64,000 nucleotides of DNA from Ahaetulla prasina (GCF_028640845.1 NC_080539.1:196425436-196489435); one strand, 5' to 3'. Shown: positions 23,340 through 34,734, counted from the stretch's first letter. Program-made: numbers and translations. Notes: generated by a model from the letters alone, not told the origin.

Positions 23340-24516
23340 AAAACAGATTAGGAACACAAGTTAAAATAGGGGAAAAAATGGTAAGTGAACATCTGTCTAC
23401 CCTAGACGAGTTCAAATCACAAGGACCGGATGGATTACACCCCAGGGTTCTGAACGAACTGGCAGATGAAATCTCAGAACCACTGAACTATATCTTTCAA
23501 AGATCCTGGAGCATTCCCTACATCCACATGGAGGGAAGTATGCAGTGGAGTACCCCAAGGCTCTGTTTTAGGCCCAGTACTCTTCAACATCTTCATCAAT
23601 GACTTGGATGAGGGGATAGATGCGGAACTCATCAAATTTGCAGATGACAACAAGCTGGCAGGAATAGCCAACACTCCAGAAGATAGGCTCAAGATACAGA
23701 AAGATCTTGACAGACTTGAAAATTGGGCACTATCTAACAAAATGAAATTCAACAGTGAAAAAAGTAAGGTTCTACATTTAGGCAAAAAAAAACAAAATGC
23801 ACAGGTACCAGATATGTGGTACCTTGCTCAATAGTAGTAACTGTGAGAGGGATCTTGGAGTCCTAGTGGATAACCATTTAGATATGAGCCAGCAGTGTAC
23901 AGCAGCTGCCGAAAAAGCCAACGCAATTCTGGGCTGCATAAACAGAGGGATAGAATCAAGATCACGTGAAGTGTTAATACCACTTTATAATGCCTTGGTA
24001 AGGCCACACTTGGAATATTGCATTCAGTTTTGGTCGCCACGATGTAAAAAAGATGTTGAGACTCTAGAAAGAGTGCAGAGAAGAGCAACAAAGATGATTA
24101 GGGGACTGGAGGCTAAAACATATGAAGAACGGTTGCAGGAACTCGGTATGTCTCGTTTAATGAAAAGAAGGACTAGGGGAGATATGATAGCAGTGTTCCA
24201 ATATCTCAGGGGTTGCCACAAAGAAGAGGGAGTCAAACTATTCTCCAAAGCACCTTAGGGTAGAACAAGAAGCAATGGGTGGAAACTGATTAAGGAGAGA
24301 AGCAACCTAGCACTAAGGAGAAATTTCCTGACAGTTAGAACAATTAATCAGTGGAACAACTTGCCTGCAGAAGTTGTAAATGCTCCAATACTGGAGATTT
24401 TTAAGAAAATGTTGGATAGCCATTTGTCTGAAATGGTGTAGGATTTCCTGCCTGGGCAGGGGTTAGACTAGAAGACCTCCAAGGTCCCTTCCAACTCTGA
24501 TATTATTATTATTATA
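23340..24516 (+). pseudogene. CR1 LINE RT/3' end with internal deletion and frameshifts
   Basis: The 5' part reads SQGPDGLHPRVLNELADEI and IFQRSW (RT start). Then, without the expected NYRPISL and KAFD motifs, it jumps to [15 protein letters not shown] sequence in another frame and to FINDLDEGI and [10 protein letters not shown] (intact catalytic FADD). This means an internal deletion near 23508-23516 plus a frame change. A second frame change follows an A-rich run near 23790; the frame then reads RDLGVLVDNHLDMS, EYCIQFWSPRCKKDVETLER and [18 protein letters not shown], with a stop at 24256. The canonical CR1 terminus (CTGCCTGGGCAGGGGTTAGA, AAGACCTCCAAGGTCCCTTC) ends in a TATTATT tail. The copy is fairly young by sequence but non-functional. 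Confidence 0.92.
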
Positions 24517-24970
24517 TGTTAGGCAGATAGAAACTATCTGCATTTCCACGTTCTGTTTCCTTTTTTAAATACTGCTACATATTGTGTGATGCTACTTTGA
24601 CTTTCACCATACTTTGGTCATGTAAAGTCATGGTCATATTATTTGCAATTTACAAATAAAATTATTCTGTATTTTAGGATTTGCTAAAAATCTTTCCTGC
24701 CACATTTAGTGTGAGAAACTGGGGACAGCAACGGTAAGGGAGGCGGCTAAATTAGAAAAACCTGCTTACACTATGACCATAGATCTGAACTAATTAAATA
24801 AATGTATATGTTTGTGTGCATGTTTATGTGCACTATGGCTTTTCATTGGACACTGCTTATAGTACAAATATTTATTGTTTGTTTCCAAGGTCTCTGTGAA
24901 ACAAGATTTATAGAGTTTCAGCTCTTCAGAAAAGTTGGAATATCCTCTTAAAAGTGAAAGTAGATGTATG
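24517..24970. other. unique DNA, no feature seen
   Basis: Nothing recognised between the CR1 tail and the next MITE. Confidence 0.45.
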
Positions 24971-25362
24971 CAGTGGTGAAATCCTACCGGTTCGCACTGG
25001 TTTGGGAGAACTGGTAGTGATAAAACCTGCTGGTTCAGCGAACCAGTAGTAAAAAAAAAGCTACCGGTTGTTCCGAACCAGTATTTCTGACAATCAGCTG
25101 TGCCGTGCAATTTATATTTGCTAGAAAAAGGGAAATCCTGCTTTCTAGCAAATCTAAATAGTGTGGCACAGCTATTCCTCCCTTTGCTGTTCTACTTACC
25201 CTGTTAAGCCTCCTTTCTCTCTGCAAAGCGTGCGTTTGGCGCGCACTGTGTATGCACGCACACACAGCATGCGTTTGGGGCACACTGTGCATGTGCACAC
25301 AGCATGCGTTTGCTGTGCACCACACATGTGCAGGTGGCAAACCGTGGAGGATTTCACCACTG
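24971..25362. mobile_element. hAT-type MITE, CAGTGGTG family, copy 4
   Basis: Starts CAGTGGTGAAATCC and ends GGATTTCACCACTG, perfect inverted termini. Flanking 8-mers GATGTATG (24963-24970) and GACGTGTG (25363-25370) match 6 of 8, the differences being transitions. The interior holds GCATGCGTTTGGCGCGCACT-type CG/CA repeats shared with copy 7 at 30559-31135. Confidence 0.82.
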
Positions 25363-25370
25363 GACGTGTG

Positions 25371-26062
25371 GTTCACATGAGCTGAGGGACGGCGGGAGGT
25401 CAGAGAAAGCACAATCTTAGTTTGGGAAGGAGAACATAATCGATTCATGAAGACTGCTCTATATTTAATTTGTTAAAATTCTATAACTAAATGAATGTTT
25501 CAATAAATATTAACAACAAAGTAACATGTATATGTATATTTCTGGCCCTACAGAACTGAGCAACTGTCCCTGGGCCCATATATTATTGGGATGACTTAAG
25601 TTTCCGAAATAATGTCTTGGACATGTAATTTAGAAAAAGGTGCAAACGGTAGCTTATGAATGCTGAACACAATTTGTCTCTTTTCATTTATGCACATTTG
25701 CTTTGAATTTTATGGACTGAATTCAGAATAATTGAGTGAACAAGGCTCTCCTTTAAGCTGCCTGGTGGCTTATTATTGTTAAGAATAACAGTGTAAGGGG
25801 ACAATTAAGAAAAAACTGTTACTATTGTTTCTCAGATGCAAATACCAATATCCAAAGTTTGTGGAAGGTGTCCCCTCTATGTTTTGCATTATAATTCCCA
25901 TACTTTCTGAGAATACTCATCTTCTTTGAAATACATCAGAGTTATCAGAATTCCCAACTAATTTAATGTTGGCATTGTGGTGGCTGGGAATTTGGAGAAC
26001 TCTGGTCGCAAAGTACCTTGAGGACACCAAGCATGCATTGCCTTCAACCAGTTTGTATTTTT
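25371..26062. other. mostly unique DNA
   Basis: No gene. About 25885-26010 weakly resembles a decayed palindromic element (TAATTCCCATACTTTC ... GGCTGGGAATTTGGAG), too diverged to name. Confidence 0.4.
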
Positions 26063-26592
26063 TTCAGGGGGAGGGTGACTCCAAGTCAAGTGCCAGGACA
26101 AGTCCCTGCAGTTTTCTTGGCAAGATTTAGGAAGTAGTTTGCTCCTGCTTTCTTCCTAGATGAGAGAAAGTGACTGGCTCAAGGTCACCTAGATCAGTGA
26201 TGGGATTCAAATAATTTAACAACTGGTTCTCTCCCCTAATGACCGGATGGGTGGGTGTGGCCATGGTGGGCATGGCTAGGGGGTGTGACAGGCAGCACTC
26301 AGCCTTCTGCACCCTCCTGTGTGTGTGCGTGGAACTCCTGGCCCGTTTTGAGCCAAGGAGGCCTCCCTGCACTTACCTGGGAGCTGAAATGGGCACATGG
26401 GGAACTCCTGGAAGGGACAGGACCGGAAGGGGTGGGGTGGGGCCAGCCAGCAAGTCAACTACCGGTTCATCTGAACCGGCCTGAATAGGCTGAATCCCAA
26501 CACAGACCTAGATAATATTTTGTCTAAGGCAGGGATAGAACTCATAGCCTCCCAGATTCTAGTCTGATGTTTTAACCTCAAAACTGGCTGTT
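26063..26592 (-). mobile_element. tRNA-derived SINE, split by a MITE
   Basis: Minus-strand remnants match the family at 5406-5633: GGCAAACTACTTCC-like sequence, TGACCTTGAGCCAGTCACTT and the tRNA-like head in 26514-26592. The two parts are separated by the MITE at 26195-26505 and join cleanly when it and one copy of ACCTAGAT are removed. Confidence 0.68.
26195..26505. mobile_element. hAT-type MITE, CAGTGGTG family, copy 5, nested in a SINE
   Basis: Starts CAGTGATGGGATTCAAATAA and ends GAATCCCAACACAG. It is flanked by the exact 8-bp duplication ACCTAGAT at 26187-26194 and 26506-26513. The interior carries GGTGGGTGTGGCCATGGTGG and ACCGGTTCATCTGAACCGG. 311 bp, non-coding. Confidence 0.9.
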
Positions 26593-27017
26593 TTGGTAAT
26601 TATAGTGCTAGAAAGTTATAGCAATCCACTCAGTGGATTGGCTGTGAAAAAATGAAATTTCCTTCAAGAAACTCTAGAGCCATTGATGTGGGACTGTGAT
26701 TGCAACTCTTCCCAGCAGCCCCCTCGTCCTCCACAAAGGATGTCTCATTCAGCTCTGCTAAACTGGCTAAACTCTCACGGAACAAACTTCCGCAGCATCA
26801 CAACCTTTCCCTACAGATCATGATTCTTGCTGACGTGTTCAGTGACTGAAACTTCATCTCTCCCCCCCCCCCATTGGCTGTCTAAATTATTAACACAGCT
26901 ATAAAGATGGCACTAAATCATCAACAGAAGGGCAGCATAACAAAATTGCAACATAATCTCTCATTTCACTGCCAGATGTCTGTTCAATGGAGATTTTGCT
27001 AAACAGTGGAATAGTGG

Positions 27018-27070
<53 letters not shown>

Positions 27071-28126
27071 CCTTGATTGCCTGTGAAAAAAACGTTTGCA
27101 TGGACACACTTGTGTCTCCATAAAAGAGTGACTGTGTATAAATATACGATGCAGTTTACCTGGGTAAGGAGGCGTACTGCCTTTCTAAGCCTTCAAACTG
27201 GAGGTGGTGTAGAGTCTCATCTGGACCTTTTCCAGACACCTGTGGAGAGCAGTATAATTAGTGATGAAGATCAATTATTCAACCCTGTTACTGAAAACGT
27301 TTCTCAAAAATGATAATCAAAAACAAACGAGGCTCTAGCATGCCAAAATCAACAGAGAAGAAATTCTGAAGCTCAAGAGAATCCACATTTGATCTTATAA
27401 CTATTTATAACATTTTCTAAAAAAAATATTCCTTATTATTATTCCTTTTCCAAGCCAAAAAAGATGCTGTGAAGTTTTATGGAGCATATTTTTGAAAGGA
27501 ATCAAGAAAAATATTGCATAAAACGAGGACGGTTACTGATAACCATTCATGATTGGTCATGTTAAGATTTGGACCTAAATTAACTTCATTGAAACTGTGG
27601 GACAGACTATAAAATGAACATGCAAGTATCTGATTATATGTTTTCCAGGATATAAAACATGATGCTGTCTGTATGGCTGCAACAGAACATTGAACCTTTG
27701 TCTTCCAAAATGCTAGAGGAATGTATAATAATTAACAAAATATGAATCTATTCTTCACTTATTTGGCAGAAGTGTCAGGAAGGAAAAATAAGAAAATAAT
27801 CATGTTTGTTCACTACTGGGGAAGCATGTATTATTGTTTCACATCTTCCTGCTCTAAACCGTCTGTCCTGCAAAATGCAAATTGAAGAATACATAAGACA
27901 GTTATATGTGAGGAAGAGTAAGTCATTCAACAGAAGCACAAATCTCTACTCATCCTATGATAGCCACTTAAAGTGATTGCAGTCCTATCCACACAAGGAA
28001 AGCCTACCATCAAATTAAGATACATAAAACACAAAAGGGTTTTCGCAATTTGTCTGCAAGAATAATTTACATCTCAACTATATTTTCGTTGTCATTTTCT
28101 GTTTGTTCCTTCCTCCCTCCTTGAGC
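26593..28126. other. unique DNA with one (GA)n tract
   Basis: No exon or transposon recognised apart from the GA microsatellite at 27020-27068. Confidence 0.45.
27020..27068 (+). repeat. (GA)n microsatellite
   Basis: About 24 uninterrupted GA units. Confidence 0.97.
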
Positions 28127-28386
28127 ACACACACTGAGCCCAGCAACCAGCTGCAGATTTCTGGGAGTTGAAGCAGAGGTGGCCTGCGGCCGGATTGGGC
28201 GAACCAGTAGTTCCAACCTGCCCTGGCGCTATCCCATCCTATATTGCTGTGTTTTTGAAGCTGTGTGCATATGTGGAAGGTGCTCACATATTCAGTGCTG
28301 GGCGAACCGGTTGTTACATTATGTGATGCCCACTTCTGAGTTGAAGCCCACACCTTAAACTTGCCAAGGTTGAGGAACACTGAGCT
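28127..28386. mobile_element. partial palindromic MITE split by another MITE
   Basis: TTTCTGGGAGTTGAAG before, and CCCACACCTTAAACTTGCCA plus GGTTGAGGAACACTG after, form the right half of the CTCCAAACTTGGC palindromic family. The MITE at 28174-28338 inserted into its AGTTGAAG motif. The left half is degraded. Confidence 0.6.
28174..28338. mobile_element. hAT-type MITE, CAGTGGTG family, copy 6, nested
   Basis: Starts CAGAGGTGGCCTGCGG and ends GTGATGCCCACTTCTG. The exact 8-bp duplication AGTTGAAG lies at 28166-28173 and 28339-28346. It contains GCGAACCAGTAGTTCC and GGCGAACCGGTTGTTAC. 165 bp; a short derivative. Confidence 0.88.
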
Positions 28387-28912
28387 ACAGTATGGGAAGC
28401 TAATAAAGCATTTATGAGATGCTTTTTAGTAGAAAATGTGTTTGATTCTTTGCGAGAATGGTTAATCCAGTTAAGGGAGTATGCTTTGATGTCCAAAATA
28501 ACTTTGCACCTTAAAAGTAAATTTAACACAGAATTTAAATAACAATAGAAACAATTTCTGGAATAGAACTTAATACCTGGATTTGTACTCCATCCATAAT
28601 TTTGGAAATTTTATGTATATAGTTCATATTTCAATTTCATGGTATACTTAAAGCAGAATAGATTAAGACTGAATGTATTGCAGCTTATAATTTTATGTGG
28701 TGATTTATATCTTACTGAGCACACTTCTCACTATTTATCCCAGTTTAAAGCTTAATAATGATTGTAGTCATTCAAAACCATACATGATTTTCAGTCATTC
28801 ATAATTTATTAATGGTATAGTGGAAAACTAATTTTTTGATGTTTTTAATATTCCTTGCCTACCAATTTATAATTCATTTATTTTTTTATATGTTTACTCT
28901 TTTCTGTGTTTA
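28387..28912. other. AT-rich unique DNA
   Basis: Nothing recognised. Confidence 0.45.
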
Positions 28913-28914
28913 TG

Positions 28915-28948
<34 letters not shown>

Positions 28949-28961
28949 GGTAGGTAGGTAG
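28913..28961 (+). repeat. (TATG)n then (GTAG)n microsatellite
   Basis: About eight TATG units run into four GTAG units. It directly borders the 3' end of the Penelope-like arm at 28962, so it may be the tail or target of that insertion. Confidence 0.93.
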
Positions 28962-29413
28962 ATCTTGGCATATTTGGGTCTTTTCCCATGTAAGGTTGAG
29001 AGTATCTTGCCAACATTTTGACTAGGTCTCACTCATCATCTTCAGGCTGGTGCTTTCGGCTTCATGCTTGTGCGAGCAAAGCGTGGTTGGAGTTGCCGTC
29101 TCTCTATAAATATTGGTGGGGAGGTGGAGAGTGTTGCTGTAAGTGGGTTGGTTGGCTGTGTGGTTGCATCTTGATTGGTAGATGGAGGTCTTGTCATGTG
29201 TTCCTGGCGTGTGTCAGCTTGCTTTGTGTGGGGATCGGAGGGGGGCGCAGCAGCCGGTGGTGCCAGCATGATCTGGCTTCTGGATGGTGGTTGTGTTTTG
29301 TCTATGGGATGGGTTTGGGTTTGAATCTGGTAAGGATGATTGGTGGTGGCGGCATCGTGTGTTATCCTGGGGCTGGTGTCAATTTTGGTGGCTAGGACTC
29401 GTTTGTTGACTAA
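28962..29413 (-). mobile_element. Penelope-like element fragment, left arm of inverted dimer
   Basis: The minus-strand frame reads LVNKRVLATKIDTSPRITHD, then Pro/Thr/Gln-rich sequence with PPSDPHTKQADTRQEHMTRP, NQDATTQPTNPLTATLSTSP and PIFIERRQLQPRF. It then reaches a 3' region containing CCTGAAGATGATGAGTGAGA. The same series occurs in the plus-strand arm at 29418-30112. The VNKRV-type segment resembles sequence just after the GIY-YIG endonuclease of Penelope-like elements, and inverted arrangement is common for that class. The class call rests on these features only; another retroelement type is possible. Confidence 0.5.
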
Positions 29414-29417
29414 GGCT

Positions 29418-30112
29418 AGTAACAAATAAGTCCCAGCCACGAAAATTGACACCACCGGCTGCTGTGCCCTCCTCCGATCCCCACACAAAGCAAGCTGACA
29501 CACGCCAGGAACACATAACAAGACCTCAGACTCGGAGCCAAAACCCAGGATGCTGCATCACAGCCATCTGCTCAGGACATCACATCTCAGAACTCAGAGG
29601 CCACAACACCAAAGCTCAGGATATTACAACACAACCTATTACCCAGGAAGACTTAGGAGGTCACATTCCCAGAACTCAGGACATTTCCAGGAAGCCCATT
29701 ACCACTACAGGAGGTCACATTCCCAGAACTCAGGATGTTTCCACACAGCCCATTAACCAGGTCATTACAACACAAAAGACTAGGATCACACCCACACAGG
29801 ATGCTACAAATCAGCCGACTAATCTGCAAACACCATCTACCAATCAAGATGCAACCACACAGCCGACCAACCCGCTTACAGCAACACTCCCCACCAGTAT
29901 TTATAGAGAGACGGCAGCTCCAACCACACTTTGCTCGCACAAGCACGAAGCCGAAAGCACAAGCCTGAAGATGATGAGAGAGATCTTGTCGAAACGTCGC
30001 CAAGATACTCTCAACCTTAGGACATTAGCTCAGGACATTACAACACAATCTACTACCCAGAAAAAGACTACAGGAAAAGACCCGAATATGCCAAGACCTA
30101 CATACCTATACC
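29418..30112 (+). mobile_element. Penelope-like element fragment, right arm of inverted dimer
   Basis: The plus-strand counterpart of 28962-29413 starts at the same element position (AGTAACAAATAAGTCCCAGC, against AGTCAACAAACGAGTCC in the other arm). It is longer because it holds about 54-bp repeats (GGAGGTCACATTCCCAGAAC, twice, at 29656-29760) that are absent from the left arm. The 223-codon frame from 29446 is rich in Thr, Gln and Pro and looks like decayed or non-coding sequence. A module like 29612-29652 recurs at 30027-30068, inside the 3' region. Confidence 0.5.
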
Positions 30113-30120
30113 CATGAAAA

Positions 30121-30178
30121 CCTATGAACACATACACACACACACACACTCACATGCACACATACACACACATATATA
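30121..30178 (+). repeat. (CA)n-rich microsatellite
   Basis: CA units interrupted by TA and TG. It borders the 3' end of the right Penelope-like arm. Confidence 0.9.
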
Positions 30179-30550
30179 ATAAAACATCTACATGGCATAA
30201 TAGAAAACTATGGTTTGATGCATGAACATCCATGGGGAGAGCAGAGAAGGCACAAAATATGCATAACAACATTGCAATGCAAGCTCAGCCTCTTAAGTAC
30301 TTACATGCCATGTCACAATGCAATTACTAAGAAACACAACTTGTAATATCGTAATACATATTTCATTACTTTGGCATCTTTCTGGTTAGGAATGATCACT
30401 TAAGAGTCTGATAATCAGGTCTTATCAGTTTTCTTTGCCTCTGTCTCAGTTGCAAAAGGAGATGGGAAATTTTGCTTCACTTTTAAACAAACGCAGGTTA
30501 GATGTTTCGTCTCAACTCAAAACAGCTATCCTTTTTATAGTTTAGGATGA
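30179..30550. other. unique DNA, no feature seen
   Basis: Nothing recognised. Confidence 0.45.
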
Positions 30551-30558
30551 CTCAAAAT

Positions 30559-31135
30559 GAGAGGTCAAATGCTCCCACTTTGGACCAGATTGACTGATCC
30601 GGTAGCAATGGCGGAGGGTGGTTTGGAGAACTGGTAGCAAAAATTCCTGCCCACCCCCCGCCCATGCCCATCCAATCACCCAGTCACTCACTTGCTGCTT
30701 CTTTCTGGCTCACTCGCTTTTCCCACCCAAATGGTAGGTATAGGTTGTAAAAAATGCTTTTAAAAGGTAAAAAAAGGCTCCGACAATCACGCAGCTTAGC
30801 TGTGATCATCCAAGACTTTTTTTTTATTTCTAAAAGCATTTTTTTACAACCTATTTGGCCAAATAGGTTGTAAAATAATATTTTTTAAAAGTAAAAAAGA
30901 GATTGTGTGACACAGCTGATCACCCCCCCCCACATGTGCGCTCTACTTACCCCATTGCCTCCTTTTGGCGTGCACTGCGCATGCATGCAGCTCACATTTG
31001 ATGCATGGTATGCACTGCACATGTGGGCACTGCGTATGTGCCAATGTAGCATGTGCGCATGCAGCATGCATTTGGCACGCAGCACACATGCGCAGCCAAT
31101 GAACCGGTAATAAACCAGTTCAGATTTCACCACTG
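30559..31135. mobile_element. hAT-type MITE, CAGTGGTG family, copy 7
   Basis: The right end GATTTCACCACTG is intact. The left end GAGAGGTCAAATGCTCCC is diverged. Flanking 8-mers CTCAAAAT (30551-30558) and CTAAAAAT (31136-31143) match 7 of 8. The interior shares the CAACCTATTTGGCC and AAAAGCATTTTTTTAC blocks and the GCATGCAGCATGCATTTGGC repeats with copies 3 and 4. Confidence 0.75.
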
Positions 31136-31378
31136 CTAAAAATGCATTTCCAGATGCGGGACTCTAAGTCCTATTGTCCTTGGTTGCTGATAGGAATTGT
31201 AAGTCAACAATATAAGGGTTGCAAACTGTGGCTAAAAATTCTTTTCTGGATCAGAATTAAGATTAGCTCTGGGTCTGGATATAAAAAGAAAGCACAGCTA
31301 AGTAAAAATGGATTTAGAAGCTTTCAAACTCTTCCTTACATCAGAGTAGAAGAAAACAAGGAGTGAGGGCATGAGTTT

Positions 31379-32260
31379 AGAATAGAATAGAATAGAATAG
31401 AATAGAATAGAATAGAATAGAATAGAATAGAATAGAATTTTTATTGGCCAAGTGTGATTGGACACACAAGGAATTTGTTTTGGTGCATATGCTCTCAGTG
31501 TACATAAAAGAAAAAGAAAAAAGGAAAGAAAAAAAATACATCAAAGGTGCAACATTTACAACACAAATGATGGTCATAGGTTGCAATTTAACCCTTAATG
31601 ATAGCAACAAAAAGTTACAGTCATACAGTCATAAGTGGAAAGAGATTGGTGATGAAAACGATGAGAAGATTAATAGTAGTGTAGATTTAGTAAATAGTTT
31701 GACAGTGTTGAGGGAATTATTTATTTAGCAGAGTGATGGCCTTCGGGAAACAACTGTTCTTGTGTCTAGTTGTTCTGGTGCACAATGCTCTATAGCGTCG
31801 TTTTGATGGTAGGAGTTGAAACATTTTATGTCCAGGATGTGAGGGATCTGTAAATATTTTCACGGCTCTCTTCTTGATTCGTGCAGTATACAGGTCCTCA
31901 ATGGAAGGCAGGTTGGTAGCAATTTTTTCTGCAGTTCTAATTATCCTCTGAAGTCTGTGTCTTTCTTGTTGGGTTGCAGAACCGAACCAGACAGTTATAG
32001 AGGTGCAAATGACAGACTCAATAATTCCTCTGTAGAACTGGATCAGCAGCTCCTTGGGCAGTTTGAGCTTTCTGAGTTGTCCTTTTTTGATGATATTTTT
32101 GATGTTAACTGTCCATTTTAGATCTTGCGATATGATAGAACCTAGAAATTTGAAGGTTTCTACTGTTGATACTGTGTTGTCTAGTATTGTGAGAGGTGGC
32201 AGTATGGAACTATACATACATAAACCATAGTTTAGCGTTAAGTTCAAATCAGACCAATAT
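31379..32260 (-). mobile_element. L3-type CR1 LINE 3' end with (ATTCT)n tail
   Basis: The minus frame reads ETFKFLGSIISQDLKW, LPKELLIQFYRGIIESVICT, SITVWFGSATQQERHRLQRI and RTAEKIATNLPSIEDLYTAR, and ends after ITLLNK at 31717. The 3' UTR ends CACTTGGCCAATAAAAATTC followed by about 11 pentamer units (31379-31438). The 5' truncation is near 32260. It includes the RT thumb and C-terminus but not the catalytic palm. It is the longest of the three L3 copies here. Confidence 0.92.
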
Positions 32261-33494
32261 TTGTGCTGAGAAATCCAATGAATGAACCTGAAGTAGAAAT
32301 GGATCTCTGGAGGATCCTTCACCACAAGAAGTCCCTGGCTCCTGCTTGTAGCAGCATAGAAATTCCTCCAGGCCCAGCTGAAGAAAGTGAAAGTATCTCT
32401 GGAAGGACCTCTTAAATAGCCTCACAATTTCCCCCTACAGATTTTTTTTAAAAAATTAAATTAAAATGAACTATTTTGTGAGTGCCATGGTGACTTAATG
32501 AAGCATTCTTCTTTTCCTATATTTATTTATTTAAGGGGGTGGGGAGAACTTGGATGAGACAAATACCTGGATAAGTGGCTATTCCCTCTCCCCTGAAAAA
32601 AACCCTTTTCATTACAAAGTCTGATATTTGGCTTCTTTCTCCAACTCTGTATGTCTTCACAGTTTTGCATTTTTTCACATATTCTTTTAAAATAAGGAGC
32701 ATAAGAACATTAAAAAATACCAATTGATTGTTGTTTATCAAAACCAATTTATGTACTTCATATATGCCTGCACTATCTTTTTTATTACTATTGCTGTTAT
32801 TCCTTGGGTGGAAGGAGAAGGAGAAGGAAAAGGAGAAGGAGAAGGAATCCCCTTGCTCTAAGATACGGTTGCCATAGAAACTCACTGTGGATACAGTTTG
32901 TAAAAATTTGGCTCACTACAGCTGTGAGATGCTGCGCTGGGGGTAAAGTGGCCGGAGAGCTCCAAGGGCAGGGGAAACTCTCCATCGTTCCTCTGAGAAT
33001 CCACCAAGCCCTTCTTTCATTCACCATCTGTCTAGACACAAGTCAAGATTTGACCTCAGCAAATCAAGGGGAGGGGGAAGGGGGGAGCTGACCTAATAAA
33101 ACAAGAAGGGGAAAATGCATTTATGGAGGGAATGGGAAGCATATGCCTGCTTAGTTCTCATTACAGCTACTTGTGCTAATAGATATTTTCATGAGCGTTT
33201 TTGAAATCCAAACAGGGTTCTCTCTGAGGTCGAGATCAAGCACACAATAGAAATTAGCATAATGAGATTCTAAACTCATTTTGTTTAGTGATTGTTGCTC
33301 TCCTAGCTCCTTCATGGAATGGATTAGCTTAAGCTTTGGATCTGGGCTTTCAATACACGGGAAGAGGCTGCTTATATGTAAAACTAAACAGAACGCTACA
33401 GACTGCTCTACATCCAAACCATGCAAAAAAGTACAAAGGTACATTATGGGATAATTATCGAGACTACACATTTCATGTCCTGTTAAGAAATATT
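32261..33494. other. unique DNA with GAA-rich patch
   Basis: No gene recognised. A GGAGAA-rich patch lies at 32804-32850; its RRRR and FSFSF frames are composition artefacts. Confidence 0.45.
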
Positions 33495-33632
33495 TTCCTT
33501 CCTTCCTTCCTTCCTTCCCTCCCTCCCTCCCTCCCCCTCCCCCCTCCCTCCCTCCCTCCCTCCCTCCCTCCCTCCCTCCCTCCCTCCTTCCTTCCTTCCT
33601 TCCTTCCTTCCTTCCTTCCTTCCTTCCTTCTT
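33495..33632 (+). repeat. (TTCC)n-(CTCC)n-(TTCC)n compound microsatellite
   Basis: A polypyrimidine tract of tetranucleotides with a CCCT-rich centre. The opposite-strand GGREG/RKEG frame is not a gene. Confidence 0.96.
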
Positions 33633-34734
33633 TCATTACTTCATCTAATTTGATTTACATTTTCAAAGGTCCCGTTTCAAGTTGTGATAAGGTAATAATG
33701 ATTATCAATAAAGTTCATGGAGTTTTACTATTTTTCCTCTTCCCATCGGTCCATATATAGGACCAGTATTGGTTTTTAAAATATTCAGCAAAGCATTTTC
33801 AACACATTTGAATTTTTAGGTTTCTAATCTATTTTAATAAATTATTTATCTAGTTGAATGATTTTATTATTCTTTATCCACCTAAGGGCGGAAAAAAAGT
33901 GAATTGAGACATAAATTTGTAAAAGAGGCAAAAATAGTGATTACTTGATTCATGTTCACATAAAGCAAAAAAACAACCACCACCACCACATTCTTAAAAA
34001 TCTTTAAAGTTTAGGATAGCATATTTGGATTGAATTCCAAATAAAACCAGTATAGTATTTCAGGAAAAAAGTGAATCCCTGCTGGAGCTTGCTGCATTAC
34101 CCTTTTGGTTGTTATTGTTCAGGTAAAAAGACAAATAGATTAATTAATAAAATAGTTCAAATCTGAATTTAAACTACATACAACTTAGTTTAATATTCTG
34201 GATTAATTGATTTGTAAATCAGACTGAAAAACACCTGCAGGTAGATGAAAATATAATAAAAAGCAGGGGAAGGTTTCTGTTATTTTGTATAGCAGACTGG
34301 CTATATGATTGGCATAAATCTAAAGTTTCTAACACCTAAGTACGAGAAAGCAAGAGAAAAATCTGGCCAGTTTTTTAAAGACAGAGAATCCCTCATGAAA
34401 TGTGTTGCTTAGAAAGGAGTAATGTGTACCATCTTTCCAGACTAGCTACCAATCCACTTTGCCCCAAATGGTATTAATCCTTATGTTCTTCCTTCTACTG
34501 GCATCCCTGGAGGACTGTATATTTGTCAAAAGCATCCTGCGGCTGGGGCAGAGCGGCCTGATGAAAGCCCCACCCCTTTTGAATGAATGTCACATGCAGG
34601 GTGAGATTTTGATTAGCCTCCATCTGGACTTCTTAAAAAATTCCTCCTGTGGATGCCCCTGTTCCCTTCCTAGACAGGTTTGCTAGGAAGAAGCCAGAAT
34701 TGAGGTGAGCGACTCTGTCAGCAAGAAGATATGA
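33633..34734. other. unique DNA, no feature seen
   Basis: Nothing recognised. Confidence 0.45.

Noticed and set aside
25885..26010. Decayed palindromic MITE
   Set aside because: Similarity to the terminal motifs is too weak and no target duplication could be read.
29042..30117. 159- and 223-codon Thr/Pro/Gln-rich frames as host genes
   Set aside because: They are the two inverted arms of one retroelement fragment, with shared sequence and no start or splice evidence.
32804..33091. Arg-rich frame starting MGGRRRRRKRR
   Set aside because: Produced by a GGAGAA-rich low-complexity patch; no conserved domain.
33151..33653. 161-codon minus frame rich in Gly/Arg/Lys/Glu
   Set aside because: Half of it is the compound TTCC/CTCC microsatellite and the rest has no recognisable domain or splice context.
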